NCBI GenBank assembly: GCA_030141605.1
Contig: JAQGDQ010000502.1
Coordinates: forward strand, 97,013-161,012
Reading direction: 5' to 3'
Origin: Tubiluchus corallicola
Lineage: Eukaryota; Priapulida; Priapulimorpha; Priapulimorphida; Tubiluchidae
DNA: 64,000 bases
The notes beneath the pieces are model-generated. The model saw only the letters and a list, made by a program, of their open reading frames with translations, made no database searches and was not told where the DNA came from. Shown one piece after another: positions 56,401 to 64,000 of the stretch. The first letter of the stretch is position 1. Every line of letters starts with the position of its first letter. The position numbers and the translations under genes were made by a program.

Positions 56401-57507
56401 TTACTAGGTTCTGTTTACATTCGCTTCATTTTCATTTGTATTGAAGAGAGTTTCAAAAATCACTTACTAGGTTTAACTTATGTTTTAAAAGTATCTTCAC
56501 AATCTGTGACAAATAGTGCCAAAATGAAACAAAATAATAACACAAATTTCTATGACAACATTTCACTTCATCCCATCTTACTGTCTTTTACTTCACTATA
56601 AGTCTGACTGCTTACACAAGCACAGGAGTAAATTTTAAAAAAATGAACGATCAACCTAAATGTTTGTGTTTCGTGCTAAAAGGTGATGCCAAAACACAAT
56701 AAAAAACATAATGAAAAACAAAGAAAACACGACCAAGAGCAATTAGAATCTACGCATTCAAAACTATAGATTTTTCTAACAACCATACAAAAATGCCCAC
56801 CTTTCAAGTGCTCGTTTATTTTTTTGGAAATGTGCTAAACATACAAACTTGATGCCATTTTGTTTTTGCAGGTCTTTTCAAGTCCTAAAAATCCCGCTGT
56901 AGTTTTGTTTAGAATGATAATTGCTAGCTATGTACAGTAGTCTAAATTATTGCAAAAATTCAAATTTGGGAAAACTGGTCCATGTTTAACAAAATATATA
57001 CAGTAGCAATCAACATTGAAGTTTCAGCTAATTTCTCTGCTGCATGAAGTAACTAATATAGCACCTATTTGCACAGAAAGGACAGTATGCATTAAGTGGA
57101 ATTCAACTACCATGATACTTTCCTAAATGCAAAAAATTCTACTACGTTCTTTACTCGGATTCTTGCAACACGGAAAATCTGTTTGCCTTACTTGTTTGTT
57201 CGGTGATTTAACAAGCTCTGTGAAGTGATTTTACATCCAAAATGTAGTTTATAATGAAATATTGAATCTATGGCTTTTCCCAGACATATCTCTGCATTTG
57301 TTTACTTTAGACGGCAACTGCGATGAGATAGCAAATCAAGAACTGAAATATAATTACCGCTATTCGAGATTCAGAGGAAAGTGGTATGACCCCTTTTAAG
57401 ATTTGTTCCTCTCTATCGACGTAGTAACTGATTTTATTCGGTTGAAGCACAAACCATCTCTCTTTCCACGTGGCCACGTTAGTCGGTCCTTTCTTCTTCA
57501 GCACTCC
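44424..57507 (-). CDS. SWAP70/DEF6-family protein, PH domain to C-terminus (5' part not found)
   Basis: Nine exons join in phase to 680 codons: 57358-57507, 55970-56093, 54215-54384, 53808-53957, 52382-52548, 49790-49915, 47513-47585, 46170-46365, 44424-45310 (stop TAA). The first two exons form a PH domain (KERWFVLQPNKISYYVD, then FEISAIDNRTRQEWLA), as in SWAP70 (WTERWFVLKPNIISYYVS, FEISASDKKKKQEWI). A Glu/Arg/Gln-rich coiled coil of about 300 residues follows. It ends in LSRLIQPRANPLITHRGLGAF, equivalent to the end of human SWAP70. A further tail of about 310 residues, Ser/Asp/Glu-rich with a PRKRKGEKK basic patch, has no counterpart in SWAP70. SWAP70 and DEF6 bind phosphoinositides and regulate Rac/Rho and F-actin. 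Their N-terminal EF-hand region (about 200 residues) should precede 57507 but I could not find it. Whether this is SWAP70 or DEF6, or the ancestor of both, is open. Confidence 0.92.
45985..46135. repeat. CAAA-rich low-complexity tract
   Basis: About 150 bases of AACAAACAAACA-like sequence in the last intron of the SWAP70-like gene, right before the donor of the exon at 46170. Confidence 0.9.
46875..47042. repeat. interspersed repeat family G, copy 2
   Basis: Same orientation as 38383-38510; shares AACTCGCAAAGCAGTT, CTGTCAGAGA and ACTAGTCTA-like blocks. Class unknown. Confidence 0.6.
47143..47465. repeat. interspersed repeat family F, copy 1
   Basis: Matches 63228-63490 through TTTAGTTAGTGACTTGTGC, ACTTGTTTCAAATGACCT, AAAATGGCTGCGTCTAACGG and AAGGCAGTATGTAAGTGAT. 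Class unknown. Confidence 0.7.
48497..48870. repeat. minisatellite with 19-bp GAGTTACTAAATGGTATTG units
   Basis: About 19 tandem units over 370 bases in the SWAP70-like intron. Two unit types alternate: ACTAATTAGTATTG and ACTAAATGGTATTG. Occasional units are shortened or have inserts such as GGTACTGGTG. Confidence 0.95.
49218..49585. mobile_element. MITE family A, copy 3, in a SWAP70-like intron
   Basis: The left end is CAATACGACTTTTCACAGTCC. The interior matches copy 1 block for block (CAAGCAAGATCCTGCTAGTA, CACATGTCACGTGACG), and the right side has GGCACACTTAAGCTTTGAC. The right terminus is degraded near CAATGAAACAAGGC. Confidence 0.8.
50745..50865. repeat. TTG-rich trinucleotide tract
   Basis: Degenerate GTTGTTACTGTTGTT runs in the SWAP70-like intron, about 250 bases before the 5S-like insert. 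Confidence 0.85.
51109..51599 (+). mobile_element. 5S-headed SINE-like insert with 12-bp flanking direct repeats
   Basis: A 12-base direct repeat, AGGTCCAGACGT, lies at 51109-51120 and 51588-51599. Between the repeats is a 5S rRNA-like head followed by about 350 bases with visibly higher GC (over 55% by eye) than the AT-rich intron around it. There is no oligo-T terminator after the head and no poly-A tail. The flanking repeat and the 5S head fit a SINE3-type retroposon. An alternative is a captured 5S gene plus spacer. An open frame of 94 codons at 51244-51528 resembles nothing I know. Confidence 0.65.
51119..51238 (+). rRNA. 5S rRNA-like sequence, probably a pseudogene or SINE head
   Basis: Exactly 120 bases align to metazoan 5S rRNA from start to end: ACGGTCATATTACGTTGAAA, ACCGGTTCTCGTCTGA, CACCGAAGTTAAGC, AGTACTTGGATGGGTG, GGAATACCAGGTGCTGTAGG. 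The internal control region for TFIIIA is largely kept. Several positions differ from the usual sequence (GTCGACGG at the 5' end, GTCTGAACACC, TGCCCGCC), and the usual T-run after GGCTT is replaced by GCGGGATG. It lies alone in an intron and not in a tandem array. Confidence 0.75.
54478..54985. repeat. interspersed repeat family E, copy 2 (SWAP70-like intron)
   Basis: Same block order as 27600-28160 (ACTAGTTAGACGGGC, ATTTCGGAAACGTGTTGCAC, CTCAATTCAGATGTG, GTGAGCACATCAGCAAATT). Confidence 0.7.
55250..55324 (+). tRNA. decayed tRNA-like sequence, probably a SINE head
   Basis: About 74 bases fold roughly as a tRNA: acceptor GAGCCAA with TTGGTCC, an A-box-like GGGAGAGCATC, anticodon stem TTGCT/AGCAA and B-box GGATTCGAATCC. 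The D stem pairs poorly and the anticodon loop has 8 bases, so it should not work in translation. The sequence to about 55445 may be the SINE body. Confidence 0.5.
56262..56475. repeat. three-and-a-half tandem copies of a 67-bp unit
   Basis: Units begin AAAATCACTTACTAGG and contain TTCATTGTCATTTGTATTG and AAGAGAGTTTTA. The copies are 90% or more alike, so the duplication is recent. It lies in the intron between the two PH-domain exons. Confidence 0.9.
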
Positions 57508-59033
57508 CTGCAAAAATGGAAAACTTGACTCTAAGTATATTTACTGAGTGTCTAAAGCACAGAAAAGTGTATGTAATGGCAAGGCACTGCAATAAAATCA
57601 GTTATGCAAGCTATAAATTAAATAGAGGACAAATACTTTATTAAAGCACACTGAGTTTAGCGAGTGATAAACCAAGTTTACTTGTACAAAGTCGAGGAAA
57701 TCAAATGGGGGGTTACGGATCACCGACGATCACAGAGACGCAAGAACAACTCAACAAGCAAACACAGTAAATGAGGAAGAAAACTACGACTTTATGACAA
57801 TGTTTACAAACACGGATCAAAATAAAAAATATAACAGACAACTCAACGCCAAGAGACAGCAAATCTGGAGATTCTAAAAAAAGTTAAGAATTCTCCAGAT
57901 TTTGCATCAAAGACATCCACTTTATTCTTACCTTTGTTAAATAACTGAAGCAAATAGAGTTCAGCTTTCAGAAACAAATGCACATCAAAATCACAGATTA
58001 AAAAACACATTAAATCCCAGATTAAGAACACATTAAATCAGGGATTAAATTTACGTACTTAGTATACGAAAGGACACATTATTTAGCATGTTATTTTATA
58101 GTTGGGTTTATTTTACGTAAAAATATAACAAAGAAATTTGCAAAAAACTGTCTATAAAGCAAGAGTTACAGTGACAGAATTTTTTAGCAGCGATGATATC
58201 CAAGATTCACTTGAAAAATATGACACAACTGGGAGACATAACTTTTCCTGAACACATCGTTGCTTTTTGTAAACCGACTCTGTTTAAACTAATTCAAACT
58301 TTTGCAGTTTACCTAATGTTCACCCAAAAATATCGCAAAATTAGCTAATATTTAATTGATATAGATATATCAGATATCTAGATATCTATGATAATAAATA
58401 TATAGCTAATCTAATATTCTGTGAAAGCTTGAACTTTTGACAAAAATTGACAGTGCACTGCTTTTCTTCAGCCGACAAATAACTCAGTGGCCAAGCGTGA
58501 AATGATCACGACTTCAAAGTGATTTTACTAGGTGCTTATTGCACTTTCATTTGCTGAAACTTTGTAACATTTTCTGCAAATATTGAAATAAGTCTCATTT
58601 CACAGAAGGCTAGGCCTTTCCTTTACTGAAGTAAAGTTACATAAGAAATGAACACGTTGTTTAAATCAGTTTTTTACTATGCATTGTTTATCATTTGGAT
58701 TGCTTTCATTTTTAAGTGCCGAGGGTTACACTTAGATGAGGCAATACTTTAAACTAGTTCGCAGAAGAAAAACTTTGTTTTTTTTATTCTTATCTCGTAA
58801 ACTATTTTTACTTACTGTGAGAAAGCATCAGTGACACCGAGAAAAATGAGCTAAAAACATGAGAAGTCTAATACAGCATTTGCCCCTTGAACAAAGGATT
58901 CATTATAAAAAATTAATGCGGTTAAGAACATAAGTTAAATCTGATGTAAAAAGCCTTGTACAAACAACTATTAAAGTTGATGGCATAAAAGTAGAGACGA
59001 AAAGGGATATTAAAGGTGCGACAAATGAGTATT
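57508..59033. other. region upstream of the first identified PH exon
   Basis: By homology this should be intron leading to the EF-hand exons of the SWAP70-like gene. I found no exon. It contains an inverted family D copy (58493-58622) and an AT-rich palindromic run near 58365-58400. Confidence 0.4.
58493..58622 (-). repeat. interspersed repeat family D, copy 3 (inverted, partial)
   Basis: Reverse complement of the start of copies 1 and 2: AAAGGCCTAGCCTTC, AAGTCTCATTTCACAG equivalents, and AGTAAAATCACTTTGAAGTC on the minus strand. Confidence 0.7.
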
Positions 59034-59362
59034 TGTTGTGTTTTGTTTCTCTCGGAAGGCTCGTAGAGAAAACCAGAAAACACGCCGTCAAATAAAACTA
59101 GTTTATTTAGCGAGAATTCTACAACACAAAAGTCTGAAGGAACGAGAAACGATTACTGTAAATGTGAAAATCTGGAAAAGGTTTAAGTATATCTGAAAAT
59201 GTAAGTATACAAGTATATGTCCGTGCGAGATCTGCGTGTGTCCTGTGTGTTCCCCAGTCGGCGGCCTGCTTTGCCTTATATAGCGCGCTGAAGAAACTTC
59301 CAGAAGTAATGTTCGGGAACATTCCAGACGGTAAGACGATCATTACGACGGAACATTCTACA
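59034..59362 (-). mobile_element. LTR-like element (solo LTR) with a heat-shock promoter
   Basis: Read on the minus strand it starts TGTAGAATGTTCC, has heat-shock elements, then TATATAAGG, then AATAAA (59107-59102), and ends ...AAACACAACA. This is the U3-R-U5 order of a retrotransposon LTR with TG...CA ends. There is no internal coding region on either side and no clean 5-bp target duplication (GTATT against ATGTT). It could instead be the promoter of a lost or distant heat-inducible gene, but no chaperone coding sequence follows. Confidence 0.55.
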
Positions 59363-59368
59363 ATGTTC
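59274..59368 (-). promoter_or_regulatory. heat-shock element array plus TATA box
   Basis: The TATA box is TATATAAGG at 59282-59274. Upstream of it on the minus strand are three HSF sites. Site 1 is GAAnnTTCnnGAA at 59293-59305 (perfect three units). Site 2 is TTCnnGAAnnTTC at 59312-59324 (perfect three units, plus a GAC fourth). Site 3 is GAAnnTTC at 59351-59358, continuing to TTC at 59366-59368. The proximal site ends 11 bases from the TATA box, as in animal hsp70 promoters. Confidence 0.75.
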
Positions 59369-59498
59369 TATGTAATTCTAATTGATGCCAGCGATCTCCA
59401 CAACAGTATTTAGAAAAAGTGTGTTAAAATTAGAAGTAAAACAAAGCTGCATTTTTTAAGTAATAGAGCGGAACAAAACCAATGAAATACATTGAACA

Positions 59499-59846
59499 AT
59501 GTGCAAAAAAAAACAGTTAGCAAAATTACAGAACGGAAACTATATGGTCAGAGTTAAAGCAAATTACCAAAATAAGTTTAAAGGAGATGCCAAATGCTCT
59601 TTAGGTGAAAACAAGAGTGAAGACACTACAGAACATTTATTAACATGTGAACAATTTAATGAAATAATGCGTGCAAGTAATGTTGTAATTCACGACATGT
59701 ATGTTGAAAAAATGAAAGAATTAAAAGAAGTAAATGTGAGAATTAACCAAGCTCTGAAAGTAAGAAAGATGCTGGGACTTAGTTATAGTTACAGTATTTT
59801 ACACCACCCATCTCAAGCATACATAACAAGGTCAGTAACAAAATAA
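59499..59846 (+). pseudogene. C-terminal fragment of a non-LTR reverse transcriptase, open frame
   Basis: 115 codons from an ATG at 59499 to TAA. The sequence GDAKCSLGENKSEDTTEHLL, then TC, corresponds to the C-terminal Cys knuckle region of LINE polymerases (Cys-x2-Cys ... His ... Cys). The second Cys is replaced here. The upstream polymerase is absent, so the fragment is likely a 5'-truncated insertion. The frame has stayed open over its full length. A decayed relative lies at 5025-5345. Confidence 0.6.
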
Positions 59847-61679
59847 TAACACAAATACAGCAATATTATTACTTGGGAGGCGGAAGAGTCAGAAGCGAAG
59901 CTCGTAAGCCTACCCTGATAGTGGAATTATGGTTGGATGATGTTTGCGTTAAGGACTAGTACAATGAAAGATGGGTGAAGTGGTGAAGAGTTGACAGTAG
60001 ATGACACGATAACAAATAATGCTTTGCTACAATTATCACTAAGCTTGTAAATTCAAGAAGAGTTACACCAGAGTAGAATTTTTGCCCACATGTACTGTAA
60101 GTGGCTGCAGAAGAAGAAAGGAAAATGGACACAAATAAGTGCTTAGTCGAGATATGTACTACGTAAATCATTCTTTATTTCCCTTTTGAATTTTCCTATT
60201 ATTTATTATGGTCTTGTGAGATTGATGAATTTCGTTCCATGCTTTTGGTCCTTGATAACAGATGAAGTGCTTTGCAAAATTTGTTCTGCAGAAAGGCATG
60301 TAATATTCATTAAATCTTGCGTTATAATTAAGTCGAATCTGTTTTACTGGATTTATATAAAAAGAAGTTATGTGTTTTATACATATATATTAAGATATTA
60401 AATTTTACTATGTAATTTATAATTAGAATCTTGCATTCATTATAGCAAGTCAATGGAACATGTTTAGACAAGTTATAAAACATTCTACGTTGGAGAGTTT
60501 TAAGTTGACTTCCATACAGTGTTACTAGACTAATTAGGCTTGCACTTAAAGGTGGGAAAGAAACCGATGGTTAAACCACTGATACACATACACGTACTGG
60601 CAGCAGGAGAGAAATGCACTTTAGAGCATATAAAACTAAACTATAGTTCAGTAACTTTTGCTGAAGTAACTAATCTAAGCATCTTAGGATTAAGAAACTA
60701 GCATTATCTTGCTGTGATGTCTGTCCCTGAGCCATTTTGAACAGAAAATTTCACAACTACCTAATCGAGTCAGAGTTCACTGTTCTCTCAAACACATTAA
60801 GACAGACACTTTTATAATTATTATAACTGATCCAGGTAATAAAGTCACAGGTAAAAAGTCACAAATAAAAAAGTCACAGGAAAAAGTCACAAGAAAAAAG
60901 GCAGAGGACAAAAGAAATAACCTTAACCCGAACACTGGTCTAAATTAATTATGACTTTTTTCCTAGTCAAAATGGTGACTATTCTCCTGTGATTTTAAGG
61001 CCTGTCACCTATTACCTATTTTTCTCCTGCACCCCCCTTAACTCTTTCCTTTATGCTTAATTTATCCTTTTTAATCAATAACTAAAAAATAATAATTAGT
61101 CAATTTGTATACAGGTGTAAATGAGGAGATAAATAAAAATGTCTATGTCTATGTCTATATTACAATTCAATTCAGTTTTTTAGCGGAACAAAGTGAAAAA
61201 GCAGGACAAAGAGAGTTCTCAACAAAACAATCACGTGCGGGCAAGTGCTATAAACACCCAATAAAACTTTGGAATGCACAGTACGTGTGAGAGACATACT
61301 ATTGACAAGCTTGAAGTGGAAGCGCGTTTCCTGAGTTGCAGGAAACTTGCTCATAACTTCTTACATAAATGTACAGCACTGAAACGTACAGCAAACATGA
61401 TGAGTTGCTATACTGTTTGTTCTGGACTGTTCTACTGTGACAACAAAAATATAAAACAGTTGCCGTACATCGAAGTTTATAAACACGTGGTTTCACTAAT
61501 GTGTACAAAGTACTGAAAAAGTGAGAGAGGTCAGGTTTAATGGCAAGTAACTTTCACAATTAAGACAACACCAAATAAAAATGCAAACAGATCTGCATAA
61601 AAAACAGTACGAATAATAAAAAAAATAATGGTCGATGAATAACAGAAAATTCTGTATCTCCTTCCCTTATTTACTTATC

Positions 61680-62025
61680 TATCTGCCTACCTACCTATCT
61701 ATCTATGATCCCATCCATCCATCCATCACTACCTACCTATCTATCTATCATATGTATCTATCTATGCATCCATCCATCCTTCCATACGTACCTCCTACCT
61801 ACCTACCTGTTTATCTCTCTATGTATCGTATCTATCTATCTACCTATCTATACACACACATGCGCACGCAAACACACACGCACGCACGCACGCACACACA
61901 CACACACACACACACATAACATCTACATACATCCATCCATCCGTGCATCCATTCGTCAGTCTATCCATCTACCTAGCTGTCTAACTTATCTATCTGTGTA
62001 TCCATCCATCCATCAATTTCATCCC
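61680..62025. repeat. compound microsatellite: CATC/TATC/TACC tetranucleotides and (CA)n
   Basis: About 345 bases of ATCTATCT, CATCCATC and CTACCTAC repeats, with a GCAC/CA run at 61850-61918 in the middle. Long open frames across it are artefacts. Confidence 0.95.
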
Positions 62026-63227
62026 TCCTTTCACTTCTGTCATTTGTTATGAACTTATCTTTGAAAAAAGTTTTTAAAAATCATCTCACGCTCCTCTCTT
62101 TCTCTCTCATCCCCCTCACTCTCCTAGTACTTTTTCCTAATCAAACACTGCATGCAAAATGACGATGTACGTTTAAGAAGACTTACAATTTGTTATAAGC
62201 TATGATGGTACTATTAAACACCCTCATTCCCTGGGGAACATGAACATGTATCATAACGCTAGCATTAATAAGAAAACTGCTTGCAGTATACATTACAGTA
62301 TGTCAACATAGAATATGCAACACCTTATGTTGTAAACAAATACAGAATTTGTTCTTATTATACACGTTACATATGACTCTCGCATAAATACAAACTTATA
62401 TCATTCACTTAGCCTGCATGACACAAAAACGAAGTTTACAAAATTCAGTAGGTTGAATTTGCAAAGTTTATTAAGTACTAGACCAGGAAATTCACTGTTT
62501 ATCACAAAAAAATTCAGACTTGACAGCAAAGAAGCCAGGTAAAAAAGTCACAGGAAAAGACTCACGGGGAAAAGAGGAAACAAGGCACAGGAAAAAACAA
62601 GAAATAACCATAACCCTAACCAAAATTAATCATGACATTTTCCGTGTAATTTTTTCTGTGACTTTATTATTAGTCTCCCACAGTGCATATCCACCATTCT
62701 TAACATTACTGTGCAATGTATAGGCTAATAATATTCCCACTGATATTAATCTTTAGACATATGAGATAATAATAATAATAGAATTTTAAACTAAAGAAGT
62801 GATGGACTACAGTTTACAAATTCAGTATATGAAAATAAAGAAAATGAGAAAAAAGCATCAGTCAAATGAGAAATACTAAATGAACTTTCTAGATACAAAC
62901 TCTATCCTGTCTGATCATGTTGCCGTGGCAACCATTACCAGTGAGAAAAAATGGAATGAACCCAAGAAATGGACACGGGACACAGGCTCAAGATAGTGAT
63001 TTGGTCACTAAACCGCAAAGAATTTTTAACTAATTAAAGGAGAAGAAAGGGAAATTTTAGAGTGCACCACAAAAAAATTTCCATACAACGTTATGTTACT
63101 TCGCATTTGCTTGCTTGGTTGAAAGACTTATGTCATTGGAAAAGGAAATTCTTAATAATGTAAACCCTTCGTGCCACCTGACCGACTCACCATTCCAGTG
63201 TGCACCATTGATTCACCAAAAAATGCA
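62026..63227. other. AT-rich stretch without a supported gene
   Basis: No gene signal. The phrase AAAAAGTCACAGGAAAA occurs near 62540 and also near 60850-60900, each followed by ATAACCNTAACCC, which suggests one more short repeat family. Confidence 0.4.
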
Positions 63228-63490
63228 TTGTTCATCTTAGTGACAAGATAATTTAGACTTTTGCTTAGTTAGTGAAATGTGCAGTACAAATGCTTTTTAT
63301 CAAGCCTTATGCAATGTTACTTGAACATGTTTCAAAAAACCTACCGACAAAATGGCTGAGCCTAACGGTTAAGTTTTAGAAGTTTCATATGAAATTGCTG
63401 CTAATACAATCTCTGTGCACAATAAGACGGCATGTCAGTGATACGTAATTTCAAGACGATTTTTTAGACTGACTTTGTTTAATAAATCAT
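63228..63490. repeat. interspersed repeat family F, copy 2
   Basis: Same orientation as 47143-47465: TTAGTTAGTGAAATGTGC, ACATGTTTCAAAAAACCTACC, AAAATGGCTGAGCCTAACGG, GGCATGTCAGTGATACGTAA. Confidence 0.7.
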
Positions 63491-63709
63491 GTACTAAAGT
63501 GCAAAAGTCTGCTTTTAACCACGCTATGCAAGTCTGTATCTAAACCTACTAAACAGTGGAAGATTCAAAATTTCAGGTTCAAATCTATGGTAAGAATCTG
63601 TAAGATTACACCACGTTTTCTTCGTCTGTCTTAGAATTTGTTGTTCTGCAAATTGCTTTTGTTGTAAATGCGATAGCTATTGTATCGTAAAAGTAATTTA
63701 TAACAAAAT

Positions 63710-64000
63710 AAACATTTTCAGTTTCGTTGTGCGCACGCGTTGTTGCTGTAGGTCAAAGGATAAGTGTACCACAGCAACGCGTCTTAACAACAACCATCAC
63801 ATTATATGCATATAAAGTAAAGCCGTCTGCCATGTCAGTTCAGTAACTTTAGTTGTTTTACACGGACTTACTTAATTATACATTAGTCTGTGCAGAAAGT
63901 GATTTACTAGCAGGGTCTTGCTTGGGAACTAGAAAAAATGAACTAGGTAAGGTTCTAGCTAGCTGTTAAAACTGTTACTATTACACCAGCATGGGCTGGC
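63710..64000. mobile_element. MITE family A, copy 4, cut by the window end
   Basis: The left end is TTTCAGTTTCGTTGTGCGC, followed by GTCAAAGGATAAGTGTACC and interior blocks shared with copy 2 (AATGAACTAGGTAAGG, CTAGCTAGCTGTTAAAACTG). It is in the same orientation as copy 2 and opposite to copies 1 and 3. Confidence 0.8.

Noticed and set aside
57843-58031. Minus-strand frame with KNKVDVFDAKSGEFL, at first sight EF-hand-like and placed where SWAP70 EF-hands could be
   Set aside because: The spacing of acidic residues does not fit an EF-hand loop, the text does not match SWAP70/DEF6, and splice phases do not lead into the PH exon.
61635-62052. Two long Tyr/Pro/Ser/Thr-rich plus-strand frames
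   Set aside because: They come from the CATC/TATC/CA microsatellite block.
63185-63260. Minus-strand exon-like stretch ending in a good GTGAGT donor
   Set aside because: It overlaps the edge of repeat family F and shows no homology to the SWAP70 N-terminus.

Overview
The window is nuclear DNA of an animal, most likely an invertebrate. It is AT-rich (roughly 36% GC by eye). It has multi-exon genes with GT-AG introns of about 0.2-6 kb, many non-autonomous DNA transposons, a CR1/Jockey-like LINE, and a 5S rRNA-like sequence that resembles invertebrate 5S. No prokaryotic operons, CRISPR arrays or phage genes were seen. The species cannot be named from this sequence. All gene models were built by eye by joining exons whose splice phases agree.

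Layout from left to right. (1) 0.7-10 kb, minus strand: pieces of a gene I do not recognise. The two 3' exons encode a membrane-spanning segment and a cytoplasmic tail with two lysosomal/endosomal sorting motifs. Two small phase-compatible exons at 9.2-10.0 kb may belong to its 5' part. Two hAT-type elements with 8-bp target duplications lie in this region. (2) 11.67-19.41 kb, minus strand: a complete seven-exon TMEM41B orthologue (VTT-domain ER lipid scramblase, 345 aa). One intron carries a pogo/Tigger-type transposon that still holds the C-terminal end of its transposase. (3) 19.46-40.78 kb, plus strand: a complete 14-exon EDEM2 orthologue (GH47 alpha-mannosidase family of ER-associated degradation, 895 aa). 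Intron 1 holds a nearly full-length LINE on the opposite strand, and other introns hold several repeats. The EDEM2 and TMEM41B start codons are only 50 bp apart and face away from each other. (4) 44.42-57.51 kb, minus strand: the PH domain, coiled coil and C-terminus of a SWAP70/DEF6-family gene. Its EF-hand N-terminus was not found and probably lies to the right of the window. (5) 57.5-64 kb: repeats and intergenic or upstream-intron DNA, with an LTR-like element carrying a dense heat-shock-element array, a reverse-transcriptase tail fragment and a microsatellite block.

EDEM2 and TMEM41B both work at the ER: EDEM2 starts mannose trimming of misfolded glycoproteins, and TMEM41B moves phospholipids across the ER membrane for autophagosome and lipoprotein formation. 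Their shared 50-bp interval makes coordinated transcription plausible, but this is inference. SWAP70/DEF6 proteins link phosphoinositides to Rho-family GTPases and actin, and nothing here ties them to the ER pair.

Most of the rest is mobile DNA. At least seven interspersed families are present in two or more copies within this one window. The most notable are a 5S-headed, GC-rich, SINE-like insert with a 12-bp target duplication at 51.1-51.6 kb and the LTR with heat-shock elements at 59.0-59.4 kb. I found no clearly new multi-gene biological system.
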